NCBI GenBank assembly: GCA_017557435.1
Contig: JAFYYR010000022.1
Coordinates: 1 to 35,124 of the forward strand
Origin: Pseudobutyrivibrio sp.
Lineage (GTDB): Bacteria > Bacillota > Clostridia > Lachnospirales > Lachnospiraceae
Direction of reading: 5' to 3'
Length of the DNA stretch: 35,124 nt
Positions within the stretch are counted from its first letter, which is position 1; every line of letters starts with the position of its first letter. Shown here one piece after another: positions 1 through 7,684 of this stretch. The position numbers and the translations under genes are program-made. The notes below the pieces were generated by a model. The model saw only the letters and a list, made by a program, of their open reading frames with translations, was not told the origin of the DNA and made no database searches.

Positions 1-400
1 ATGGTTCTGAGGGTGTTTGGGGCGATTTTGGAATGAGCTTAGAAAAATATAAAGCAGGTTTTGTAATATATATGCAGCTGCCGCTAGGACGGCGGCAGCA
101 GTGGTCACGCTGAGACACGATGTCGAATGTGCCACGGTGCAGATATATACAAAACCTGCTTTTTAATTTTTCTTAGTGAATGTATCATGAGCCCCAAACA
201 CCCTCTTAAGAATCATTTTGTAAAACTGCCATTGTTACCAATAGGTGTCCACACAGGTCAGCTACATTTTTGAAAACAATGTATTCTTAAAAAGACGCAT
301 GCTAGATGTTCACTCTTTGCATATTGAAAAACTATAATATTCGCAAAAATTGTTCCTACCCCACGGTCTTCCAGCGGAAAGGGGTCATGGCTGGCCTGAG
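1..400 (+). repeat. Large palindromic element, copy A (core and right arm; left arm cut by window start)
   Basis: The core lies at 36-177. Within it, 77-84 pairs with 92-99 (GCTGCCGC/GCGGCAGC), 114-117 pairs with 121-124 (GACA/TGTC), and a long AT-rich stem brings roughly 40-76 against 140-175. Outside the core, 9-23 and 191-205 form a perfect 15-bp stem (GAGGGTGTTTGGGGC with its complement). The right arm continues to about 397 and holds the ordered blocks shared by all arms of the family, including GTGTCCACAC at 245-254. Bases 1-122 are identical to 35003-35124. The core differs from copy B at about three positions. No coding sequence with a ribosome site is visible. It could be a structured RNA gene or a hairpin-type mobile element; the sequence alone does not decide. 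Confidence 0.85.
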
Positions 401-445
401 AAAGTGATGAGGCTGCAAAAAGTAGCCTGAGCCACCTATTCAGTG

Positions 446-475
446 TTGATGGCCAATTCCCATATTTGATATAAT
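446..475 (+). promoter_or_regulatory. Sigma-A-type promoter for the HerA-like gene
   Basis: TTGATG (446-451) is followed after 18 bases by a perfect TATAAT (470-475), about 40 bases upstream of the start codon. It lies just outside the right arm of element copy A, so transcription of the downstream gene does not need to cross the element. Confidence 0.6.
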
Positions 476-513
476 GTTTAGTATCTAGTTGAGAAGAAAT
501 CGGGAGGGTTATT

Positions 514-2088
514 ATGATTAGAGATGGTAAAATCTGGTTAGCTAATAACGAAGGTGGAGAGCCTGTTTATTTGTTGCCAAAGATGGCTAATAGACATGGC
601 TTGATTGCAGGTGCTACAGGTACTGGAAAGACTATTACGCTTAAGGTTATGGCTGAGAGCTTTTCGGATATGGGTGTGCCTGTATTTCTTGCTGATGTAA
701 AGGGCGATATTGCTGGTATGCTTTGCCCTGGCGTGGATAGCGAGAATATGCAGGGCCGTATTAAGAAGTTTGGTCTTGATCAGTTTGGTTTTAGTTACCA
801 TAATTATCCAACTACACTTTGGGATGTATTTGGAAAGAATGGTATCCAGCTTAGAACGACAATTACTGAGATGGGCCCTACATTGTTGGCTCGTATTCTG
901 GATTTGAATGATACACAGACAGATATTCTTACTATTGTATATAAGATTGCAGACGATAATAATCTAGCTCTTATTGATACCAAGGATTTGAAGTCAATGC
1001 TTAATTATGTGTCTGAGAATAATGGTGAGTTTGCTGCTGATTATGGCAATATTAATAAGCAGAGTGTTGGCGCTATTATGCGTGCCCTTGTTTCTCTTGA
1101 GCTTGCAGGTGGAGAGACTTTCTTTGGTGAGCCAGCAATTGATATTAGAGATTGGTTCTCTACTGGCGAGCAGGGTAGAGGCATGATTCATATTCTCGAT
1201 AGCCAGAGCCTTATTAATAATGGAACACTTTATTCTATGTTCCTTCTTTATATGCTTTCTGAGCTGTTTGAGATAATGCCAGAGGTTGGAGACCTTGAGA
1301 AGCCTAAGATGGTGTTCTTCTTTGATGAGGCACATTTGCTATTTAAGGATACTCCTAAGCATTTGCTTGAGAAGATTGAGCAGGTGGTTAAGCTTATCCG
1401 TTCAAAGGGCATTGGCGTTTATTTTGTTACACAGAACCCTCGTGATATTCCAGATGGTGTGTTGGCGCAGCTTGGTAATAAGGTTCAGCATGCTCTTCAT
1501 GCATATTCTCCAGCGGAGCAAAAGGCAGTTAAGGCTGCAGCTGATTCCTTTAGAGAAAATCCTGCATTTAAGACAGCTGATGTGATAGAGGCTCTTGGTA
1601 CAGGTGAGGCTGTTGCTTCATTTTTGATGGAAGATGGTACACCAAGTATAGTTGAGAAGGTGGCTATCCTTCCACCACAGTCACTTATGGGTGGAATCGA
1701 TGATTCGGTGAGAGATTCTGCTATTAAGGGAAGCATTCTTTATACTAAGTATGCAAATGCTGTGGACCCTGAGTCAGCTTATGAGCTTCTCCTTAGAATG
1801 GGAGTTGAAAAGGCTAAGGCTGAGGCAGAGGCTAAGGAAGCTGAGGCGGCTGCTAAATTAGAAGCTAAGGAGCAGGCAGCCAAAGAGAAGGCTGAGCAGC
1901 GTGAAAAGGAAAAGGAAGCTAACAGAAAAAGACGTGCTGCCAAATCAGTTGGAACTACTGTGGCTGGTACACTAGGTAGAGAAGTTGGTAAGACTGTTGG
2001 CAAGAAATTTGGCAAGTTTGGACAGACCTTGGGAGGAAATACAGGAGCCCAGTTGTTTAGAGGTTTACTTAATACACTTCTCAAGTAA
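514..2088 (+). CDS. HerA-like P-loop ATPase/helicase (DUF853, YjgR family)
   Basis: A 524-residue cytoplasmic P-loop ATPase of the HerA/FtsK superfamily, matching the DUF853 (E. coli YjgR-like) group in length and layout. Walker A is GATGTGKT at residues 33-40. Walker B is a hydrophobic strand ending in DEAH, with the acidic pair at 271-272. Residues from about 436 to 485 are rich in Ala, Glu and Lys and look like a long charged helix. A Gly-rich basic tail with repeated GKTVGKKFGK-like turns follows. HerA proteins pump or unwind DNA in repair and defence, but the job of the DUF853 group is poorly defined. No NurA nuclease or other partner is adjacent. A strong ribosome site (GGGAGGG) lies about 6 bases before the ATG, and the gene has its own promoter at 446-475. 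Confidence 0.88.
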   Translation: MIRDGKIWLANNEGGEPVYLLPKMANRHGLIAGATGTGKTITLKVMAESFSDMGVPVFLADVKGDIAGMLCPGVDSENMQGRIKKFGLDQFGFSYHNYPTTLWDVFGKNGIQLRTTITEMGPTLLARILDLNDTQTDILTIVYKIADDNNLALIDTKDLKSMLNYVSENNGEFAADYGNINKQSVGAIMRALVSLELAGGETFFGEPAIDIRDWFSTGEQGRGMIHILDSQSLINNGTLYSMFLLYMLSELFEIMPEVGDLEKPKMVFFFDEAHLLFKDTPKHLLEKIEQVVKLIRSKGIGVYFVTQNPRDIPDGVLAQLGNKVQHALHAYSPAEQKAVKAAADSFRENPAFKTADVIEALGTGEAVASFLMEDGTPSIVEKVAILPPQSLMGGIDDSVRDSAIKGSILYTKYANAVDPESAYELLLRMGVEKAKAEAEAKEAEAAAKLEAKEQAAKEKAEQREKEKEANRKRRAAKSVGTTVAGTLGREVGKTVGKKFGKFGQTLGGNTGAQLFRGLLNTLLK

Positions 2089-2089
2089 T

Positions 2090-2118
2090 TTGACTATAAG
2101 ACCCATGATTGTTAAAAT
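2090..2118 (+). promoter_or_regulatory. Sigma-A-type promoter for the transglutaminase gene
   Basis: TTGACT (2090-2095), a 17-base spacer and TAAAAT (2113-2118) start directly after the stop codon of the HerA-like gene. A short inverted repeat (CGAGT 2125-2129 with ACTCG 2134-2138) sits near the expected transcription start. It separates the transglutaminase from the upstream gene as a transcription unit. Confidence 0.6.
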
Positions 2119-2153
2119 GGACTTCGAGTATTAACTCGGGAGATTTATTTGTC

Positions 2154-3410
2154 ATGGGAAATAGACGTAGAACTAATCGACATAGAAGAAGATATAGAAG
2201 ACGAAAAAATACCTATAGGCTTTTCGTGCCCTTCGCAGTACTTCTCGTAGTGTGCTTGGGCGTGGGGGCCTATTTTTATTACAATTATAAGGAAAGAGTC
2301 TACAGTAATTGTGTAGTTGAGCTAGGTACAGAGGTTAAGGCAACAGACTTTTTGAAGGATACTGATAAGCCAGCTGAGTTTACTGATGACACTGTGTTTA
2401 CCACTGATAGAGCAGGCACATATGAGGTAGGGATTAAGTCAGATTATTTCACCTACCACTGTACACTTGAGGTAACTGATACTGTGGCACCTGAACTTAC
2501 CACCAAGGATTTGACTCGTACAAAAGAAGAGATTCCAACTGCATCAGATTTTGTAGATACAGTATTTGATCTTTCTGGTGATGTTGATATTTATTATGGA
2601 AAGGCTTTTGATTCAGAAACCTACGGCACTAAAAATATAACTGTTGTTGCTGTAGATGCATCTGGAAATCGTACTGAGGCTGATGCTGTACTTAATTTGG
2701 TGGAGGAATACGATATTGAACCTCCTGTAATAGAGGGACAGCTGGATAAGGTAGTCTATGTTGGGGATGGAGTCAGCTTTAAAAATGGAATAGTTGTTAA
2801 GGATAACGTAGATACGGATATTCAGGTGGAGGTTGATAGCAGTCACGTAGATATTTATACACCTGGCGAATACACAGTTACTTATACTGCCACTGATTCC
2901 ATGGGCAATGTTGATTTGGCAGAGGGCGTTATTACTGTAATTGAGCAGCTTTATACAGAAGAGGAAGTATACGCTCTTGCTGATGAGGTATTGAGCGGAA
3001 TCATAACAGAGGACATGTCTGATTATGATAAGGCTCATGCAATCTATGTATGGGTTCAGGGTAATATAGGATATAGTGAGAGTGATGACAGCGGAGACTG
3101 GCTTAAGGGTGCCTATGACGGCCTTAAGAATCGTCATGGTGATTGCTACAATTTCTATGCTGTCAGCAAAGCGCTTCTTACTAGAGCAGGTATTAAAAAT
3201 GCAGATATAGAGATTATCCCTACAGCCACTCGTCATCATTATTGGAATGTGATAGACTGTGGCGAAGGATGGCGTCATTTTGATACAACCCCTAGAACTG
3301 ATAAATCATTTAAGGGATTTTATATTACAGATGAGGATTTGATGGCTTATTCAGATCAGCATTATCATTCTCATAATTATGATAGGGAGATTTATCCATA
3401 TTTTAATTAG
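2154..3410 (+). CDS. Membrane-anchored transglutaminase-like protein with Ig-like domains
   Basis: I place the start at 2154, where CGGGAG lies at proper distance, giving 418 residues. The N-terminus is very basic (Arg/His-rich, residues 4-18), followed by one membrane segment at about 24-43, so most of the protein lies outside the cell. Two or more Ig-like repeats of the DUF5011/HYR type follow (each with a pattern like DTVAPEL or DIEPPVI at its start). The C-terminal part is a transglutaminase-like cysteine protease fold with a readable triad: Cys331 in GDCYNFY, His362 in HHYWN and Asp377 in HFDTTPR. Such proteins act on surface peptides or crosslink wall proteins; the substrate here is unknown. 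It has its own promoter and is followed 28 bases later by the racemase gene. Confidence 0.85.
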   Translation: MGNRRRTNRHRRRYRRRKNTYRLFVPFAVLLVVCLGVGAYFYYNYKERVYSNCVVELGTEVKATDFLKDTDKPAEFTDDTVFTTDRAGTYEVGIKSDYFTYHCTLEVTDTVAPELTTKDLTRTKEEIPTASDFVDTVFDLSGDVDIYYGKAFDSETYGTKNITVVAVDASGNRTEADAVLNLVEEYDIEPPVIEGQLDKVVYVGDGVSFKNGIVVKDNVDTDIQVEVDSSHVDIYTPGEYTVTYTATDSMGNVDLAEGVITVIEQLYTEEEVYALADEVLSGIITEDMSDYDKAHAIYVWVQGNIGYSESDDSGDWLKGAYDGLKNRHGDCYNFYAVSKALLTRAGIKNADIEIIPTATRHHYWNVIDCGEGWRHFDTTPRTDKSFKGFYITDEDLMAYSDQHYHSHNYDREIYPYFN

Positions 3411-3438
3411 TCCATAGGGACACTATAGGTATAATGAT

Positions 3439-4155
3439 ATGAAAAAATTAGGAATTATAGGCGGCTTAGGACCAATGGCAACTGCATATTTTATGCAGCG
3501 TATAATTGAACTTACAGACGCTGAAAGCGATCAAGAGAATATTGAGATGGTTGTATATAATTGCCCATCTATTCCAGATAGAACAGGATATATCCTTGGC
3601 AGAAGCCAGGAGAGTCCTCTTCCAAAGATTTTGGAGTTAGCCCATGAGCTTGAGAGGCAAAATGTGGATTACATAGCAATCCCATGTATTACAGCTCATT
3701 ATTTCCACCCACAGATAGCAAAGGCAGTTTTTGTGCCGGTGGGCAATGGAATCAAGGAGACAGCTGAGTATTTGGTTTCAGCTGGAGTTAAAAAGGTAGG
3801 CGTTATGGCTACTGATGGCACTGTGCAGATGCATCTTTTTGACTCAGTGTTCAAGGATTTTGATATACAGTGTGTTTACCCAGATATAGAATGCCAAAAG
3901 CTGGTTATGAGCATTATCTATGATGATGTTAAGGCTGGTCGCAGGGTAAACATGGAAGAGTTTGACACAGTTAAGGAGCAGCTTTTTGAAGCTGGGGCTG
4001 AGGTAATAATTCTCGGTTGCACTGAACTATCTATATTAAAGAGAGACTATGAGGTGGGACCTAGAGTCCTTGATATTATTGATGTGCTTGCAGCAGATTG
4101 TGTAAATAAATGTGCTGTGGCAAGACCAGAGTGTCAAAGTCTTATTACTAAATAG
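3439..4155 (+). CDS. Aspartate/glutamate racemase family protein
   Basis: A 238-residue cytoplasmic protein of the PLP-independent Asp/Glu racemase family, which inverts the alpha carbon of acidic amino acids with two cysteines. The N-terminus carries the GIIGGLGPMAT signature. The two expected cysteines are Cys83 in IPCITAH and Cys194 in LGCTEL. Odd point: the residue after Cys83 is usually Asn (CNTAH), and here it is Ile, so activity or substrate may differ. The gene lies directly before the Dlt-like operon (45-base gap) and a few genes before dtd, which suggests a D-amino-acid theme. It could supply D-aspartate or D-glutamate for wall building, or act on another amino acid; this is inference. 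Confidence 0.85.
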   Translation: MKKLGIIGGLGPMATAYFMQRIIELTDAESDQENIEMVVYNCPSIPDRTGYILGRSQESPLPKILELAHELERQNVDYIAIPCITAHYFHPQIAKAVFVPVGNGIKETAEYLVSAGVKKVGVMATDGTVQMHLFDSVFKDFDIQCVYPDIECQKLVMSIIYDDVKAGRRVNMEEFDTVKEQLFEAGAEVIILGCTELSILKRDYEVGPRVLDIIDVLAADCVNKCAVARPECQSLITK

Positions 4156-4200
4156 GCTTATTTTTAGGGCATAGCCCTGTTTATATATGAGGTGAATTAA

Positions 4201-5709
4201 ATGCAAAATAATGTACTAGATTATCTGGATGACAGCTTAAAAAGAGTTCCAGATAAAATCGCATATGCGGATGATGAGGTTCAACTTTCATTTGCAGATG
4301 TTAAGAGGATTATGGATTCTGTTGGAACAGGATTATTAAATAAGGGTTGCAGCAGAGAGCCTGTAATCGTATTTATGAAAAAAAGTCCAAATACTATTGC
4401 TACATTTTTTGGAGTAATTAATGCTGGATGCTACTATGTTCCGATTGATAGTGAGATGCCAGCTACCAGAATTAATCTGATTTTGGATAACTGCAAGCCA
4501 AAGGTTATTATCTGTGATGATAGCACAGTAGAAATTGCAAAGGGATTTGATTATCAGGCAGATATCGTTCTCTTTTCTGAGATTAGCGAAACTGTAGCAG
4601 ATGCTGAGGCTCTAGCTCTTGTTAGGAAAAAGGCAATTGACACTGACCCTATTTATATTGTATTTACATCAGGCTCTACTGGTGTGCCAAAGGGTGTGTG
4701 TGCATGCCATCGCTCAGTTATTGATTACATTGAGCAATTATCTGAGACTCTTGGTTTCAGTGAGGAGACAATATTTGGTAATCAGACACCACTTTACTTT
4801 GATGCCTGCTTAAAAGAGCTTTACCCAACACTTAAGTTTGGTGCAACCACATACTTGATTCCACATTCATATTTTATGTTCCCAATCAAGCTTGTGGAAT
4901 ATATAAATGAGCACAATATCAATACAGTTTGCTGGGTTGTTTCAGCTCTTACAATGATTAGTGCATTTGCCACATTTGATACAGTGGTGCCACATACACT
5001 TAAGACTATAGCATTTGGTAGTGAGGTCTTTCCTATTAAACAGTTTAGACTTTGGAGAGCAGCAGTACCTGAGGCTAAGTTCTTTAATCTCTACGGTCCT
5101 ACAGAGGGGACAGGAATGTGCTGCTACTTCCCTGTAGACAGAGATTTTGCAGATGACGAGGTTATCCCAGTAGGATTCCCATTTAAAAATACTGAGATTT
5201 TACTTCTTAAGGATGACAATACACTTGCCGCTGATGGTGAGGAAGGTGAGATTTGCATTAGAGGAACTTCTGTTACACTTGGTTATTACAATAACCCAGG
5301 CAAGACCAGCGAGTCTTATGTACAGAATCCTTTAAATAATAATTACCCAGAAATCATTTATAGAACTGGAGATATAGGTCATCTCAATGAGAGAGGAGAG
5401 CTTATTTTCCATTCTCGTAAGGATTTCCAGATTAAGCACATGGGACACAGAATTGAGCTTGGAGAAATCGAGGCTAATGTTAACCTTGTTCCAGAGATTA
5501 AGCTTTCTGGTTGCATTTATGCCAAGGAGCAGGGTAAAATTGTTCTCTACTATGTAGGTGATATTACAGAGGGAGATCTAATCAAGGCACTGAAGACAAA
5601 GCTTCCACGTTACATGCTTCCAAACAAGGTCAATCGTTTAGAGGAGATGCCATTTACAGCAAACGGCAAAATCGACCGTGTAAAGCTAACTAAGATGTAT
5701 AATGGTTAA
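4201..5709 (+). CDS. DltA-like amino-acid adenylating enzyme (carrier-protein ligase)
   Basis: A 502-residue stand-alone adenylation enzyme of the ANL family, close in length to DltA (about 503-512). It should activate an amino acid with ATP and load it on the carrier protein encoded next. Visible motifs are FTSGSTGVPKG (155-165), the Asp that binds the amino group of the substrate (Asp201 in LYFDAC), NLYGPTE (296-302), YRTGD (387-391) and the catalytic Lys489 in TANGKIDR. In DltA enzymes a cysteine in the FCGEVLP motif contacts the methyl group of D-alanine; the aligned motif here is AFGSEVFP (271-278), with Gly273 instead. This points away from strict D-alanine use. Downstream carrier, MBOAT and SGNH genes complete a Dlt-like pathway, so surface modification is the likely role. 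Confidence 0.85.
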   Translation: MQNNVLDYLDDSLKRVPDKIAYADDEVQLSFADVKRIMDSVGTGLLNKGCSREPVIVFMKKSPNTIATFFGVINAGCYYVPIDSEMPATRINLILDNCKPKVIICDDSTVEIAKGFDYQADIVLFSEISETVADAEALALVRKKAIDTDPIYIVFTSGSTGVPKGVCACHRSVIDYIEQLSETLGFSEETIFGNQTPLYFDACLKELYPTLKFGATTYLIPHSYFMFPIKLVEYINEHNINTVCWVVSALTMISAFATFDTVVPHTLKTIAFGSEVFPIKQFRLWRAAVPEAKFFNLYGPTEGTGMCCYFPVDRDFADDEVIPVGFPFKNTEILLLKDDNTLAADGEEGEICIRGTSVTLGYYNNPGKTSESYVQNPLNNNYPEIIYRTGDIGHLNERGELIFHSRKDFQIKHMGHRIELGEIEANVNLVPEIKLSGCIYAKEQGKIVLYYVGDITEGDLIKALKTKLPRYMLPNKVNRLEEMPFTANGKIDRVKLTKMYNG

Positions 5710-5743
5710 TAAAATTATTAAGTAAAGTATATTATTAAATGAG

Positions 5744-5823
5744 TCAGTAGTTAACAATCTCTGAGGCCTCTGGAGAATGACATTAGTCATCGTAAGAGGC
5801 TCTCAGGATTGTTAATGTAACTG
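5744..5823 (+). promoter_or_regulatory. Conserved-looking intra-operon hairpin before the carrier protein gene
   Basis: Two 20-base arms (5752-5771 and 5795-5814) pair almost fully, with pairing continuing outward to about 5744/5823. A small apical hairpin (ATGAC 5777-5781 with GTCAT 5786-5790) caps it. There is no T-run after it, so it is not an ordinary terminator. It fills the 136-base gap between the adenylating enzyme and the carrier protein. A role in mRNA stability, processing or differential expression of the small carrier is plausible but unproven. Confidence 0.55.
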
Positions 5824-5845
5824 GTGGACTAAGGAGGATAATAAA

Positions 5846-6079
5846 ATGAACGAGTTATTAGAGATTTTAAGTGATTTACATCCAGAGGTTGATTTTTCAA
5901 CAGCCACAAATTTAGTAGATGGAGGAATCCTTGATTCCTTTGATATTGTATCGCTTATTTCAGAGATTAATGAGGAGTTTGATGTTACAATCGGTGCAGC
6001 AGAGCTTACTCCAGAGAATTTCAATTCTGCAGAGGCAATTTACGAACTCATCAAGGCAAAGTTAGACGACGAGGATTAA
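5846..6079 (+). CDS. Acyl/aminoacyl carrier protein (DltC-like)
   Basis: A 77-residue acidic carrier protein. The phosphopantetheine attachment site is Ser31 in LDSFDIVSLI, at the start of the expected helix, followed by the usual EINEEFDVTI segment. DltC proteins often show DSM and fatty-acid carriers DSL at this site; DSF occurs in dedicated carriers. A clear AAGGAGG site precedes the ATG. It ends only 3 bases before the MBOAT gene. The neighbours indicate that it carries an activated amino acid from the adenylating enzyme to the membrane acyltransferase, by analogy with the Dlt pathway. It has no features of the main fatty-acid ACP locus. Confidence 0.9.
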   Translation: MNELLEILSDLHPEVDFSTATNLVDGGILDSFDIVSLISEINEEFDVTIGAAELTPENFNSAEAIYELIKAKLDDED

Positions 6080-6082
6080 TAG

Positions 6083-7675
6083 ATGTTATTTACAAGCTAC
6101 GAATTCTTAGGATTTCTGTTAGTAGTTTTTGTAATGTATTACTTATTGCCAGGAAGGGCCCAGTGGTCCTTCCTGCTTATTGCAAGTTATGCATTTTATT
6201 TTATGGCAGATCCTAGGTATCTTATTTTTATAATGATTACCACTGCAAGTACCTTCCTTGCGGCAAAATCCATTTCCGACCATAAGGCATCCTTTGATGT
6301 TTGGTTTAAAGAACATAAAAAGGAAATGGAAAAAGAGGAGAAAAAGGCTGCAAAAGCTAAGGAGCATTCTCTTGAGAAAAAGATTTTCCTTTGCTGCTTG
6401 CTTTTTAACTTAGGTATTCTTGCAGTTACAAAATATACCAATTTTACCATTTCAAACATCAACTCACTGCTTAGTGCTTTTGGCAGGGCAGATGGACTTT
6501 CATTTGTAGATTTGGTTATCCCAATGGGTATTTCCTTCTACACATTCCAGTCTATGGGATATTTGATTGATGTTTACAATGGTAAGTTTGAAGCTCAGAA
6601 GAATCCACTGAAGTTTGCTCTTTTCGTGTCATTCTTCCCTCAGCTTGTACAGGGGCCTATCAGTAGATATGCTGATTTAAGCCAGACTTTATATGAGGAG
6701 CATAGATTTAACTGGAAGACAGTTTCATTTGGTTTAGAGAGAATTCTCTGGGGCTTTTTCAAAAAGCTTGTTATTGCAGATAGAATCCTAGTTCCAGTTA
6801 AGGCAATCATTGCTGATACTGATGCTTATTCAGGATTTTATGTATTTGCGGGAGCTATGTTTTACGCCCTAGAGCTTTACTGCGATTTCACAGGTGGAAT
6901 CGATATTACTATTGGTGTGGCTGAGACTATGGGTATTAAGGTTACTGAGAACTTTATTCGCCCATACTTTTCAAAGAACATCAAGGAATACTGGAATCGT
7001 TGGCATATTACAATGGGTACATGGTTTACTGACTATATTTTCTACCCAATTTCAGCCAGCCAGTTTATGATGAAACTTTCTAAGAAATCAAGAGCTCGCC
7101 TTGGCAATAACCTAGGTAAGAGAGTTCCTGTATATCTTTCAAGTTTTATTGTTTGGTTTACAACGGGTATCTGGCATGGAGCTAGCTGGAACTTTATAGT
7201 ATGGGGTCTTGGTAACTTTGTAGTTATCATGATTTCTCAGGAGCTTGAGCCATTCTATAGATGGTTCCATAGCAAGGTAAATGTGGCAGGTACATTCGGT
7301 TGGAAATTATTCCAGGTTATTAGAACTGTGCTTATTATGTCATCACTTCGTATGTTTGACTGTTATAGAGATGTACCTCTTACAATTAAAATGTTTGGCA
7401 GCATCTTTACAGATACACATTTGTGGCAGTTTAATCCAGAAGCTTTTGTTGCAATGGGAATTACCATAGACGATTACATTGTAGTTTTTGTAGGACTTAT
7501 TGTTCTTGTAACAGTCAGCCTTCTTCAGAGAAGCGGTTCTGTTAGAGAAAAAATTGCAGCCACAGCTGCACCGGTTCGATTTATTATTTGGTATGTTCTT
7601 TTCATGGCAACATTGATTTTTGGAGCTTACGGAATTGGTTATTCTGCAAGCCAGTTTATATATAATCAGTTTTAG
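6083..7675 (+). CDS. MBOAT family membrane O-acyltransferase (DltB/AlgI-like)
   Basis: A 530-residue polytopic membrane protein with about ten hydrophobic segments. MBOAT signatures are clear: NRWHITMGTWFTDYIFYP in the middle and WHGASWNFIVWG later, the latter holding the conserved catalytic histidine. The GISFYTFQSMGYLIDVY and FFPQLVQGPISR segments are typical of the AlgI/DltB/PatA group. A charged, Lys/Glu-rich cytoplasmic stretch at residues about 75-97 separates the first helices from the rest. It should move an acyl or aminoacyl group from the carrier protein across the membrane onto a surface polymer. Gene order here is ligase, carrier, MBOAT, SGNH, unlike the usual dltABCD order. Translation is likely coupled to the carrier gene 3 bases upstream. 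Confidence 0.92.
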   Translation: MLFTSYEFLGFLLVVFVMYYLLPGRAQWSFLLIASYAFYFMADPRYLIFIMITTASTFLAAKSISDHKASFDVWFKEHKKEMEKEEKKAAKAKEHSLEKKIFLCCLLFNLGILAVTKYTNFTISNINSLLSAFGRADGLSFVDLVIPMGISFYTFQSMGYLIDVYNGKFEAQKNPLKFALFVSFFPQLVQGPISRYADLSQTLYEEHRFNWKTVSFGLERILWGFFKKLVIADRILVPVKAIIADTDAYSGFYVFAGAMFYALELYCDFTGGIDITIGVAETMGIKVTENFIRPYFSKNIKEYWNRWHITMGTWFTDYIFYPISASQFMMKLSKKSRARLGNNLGKRVPVYLSSFIVWFTTGIWHGASWNFIVWGLGNFVVIMISQELEPFYRWFHSKVNVAGTFGWKLFQVIRTVLIMSSLRMFDCYRDVPLTIKMFGSIFTDTHLWQFNPEAFVAMGITIDDYIVVFVGLIVLVTVSLLQRSGSVREKIAATAAPVRFIIWYVLFMATLIFGAYGIGYSASQFIYNQF

Positions 7676-7684
7676 AGGTGTTTG

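Noticed and set aside
514-2088. HerA-like gene as part of an anti-phage defence system
   Set aside because: No nuclease, SIR2 or DUF partner lies next to it; DUF853 proteins are also common outside defence loci.
4166-4178. AGGGC-ATA-GCCCT hairpin between racemase and ligase genes as terminator
   Set aside because: The stem has only five pairs and the following T-run is short; it would not stop transcription efficiently.
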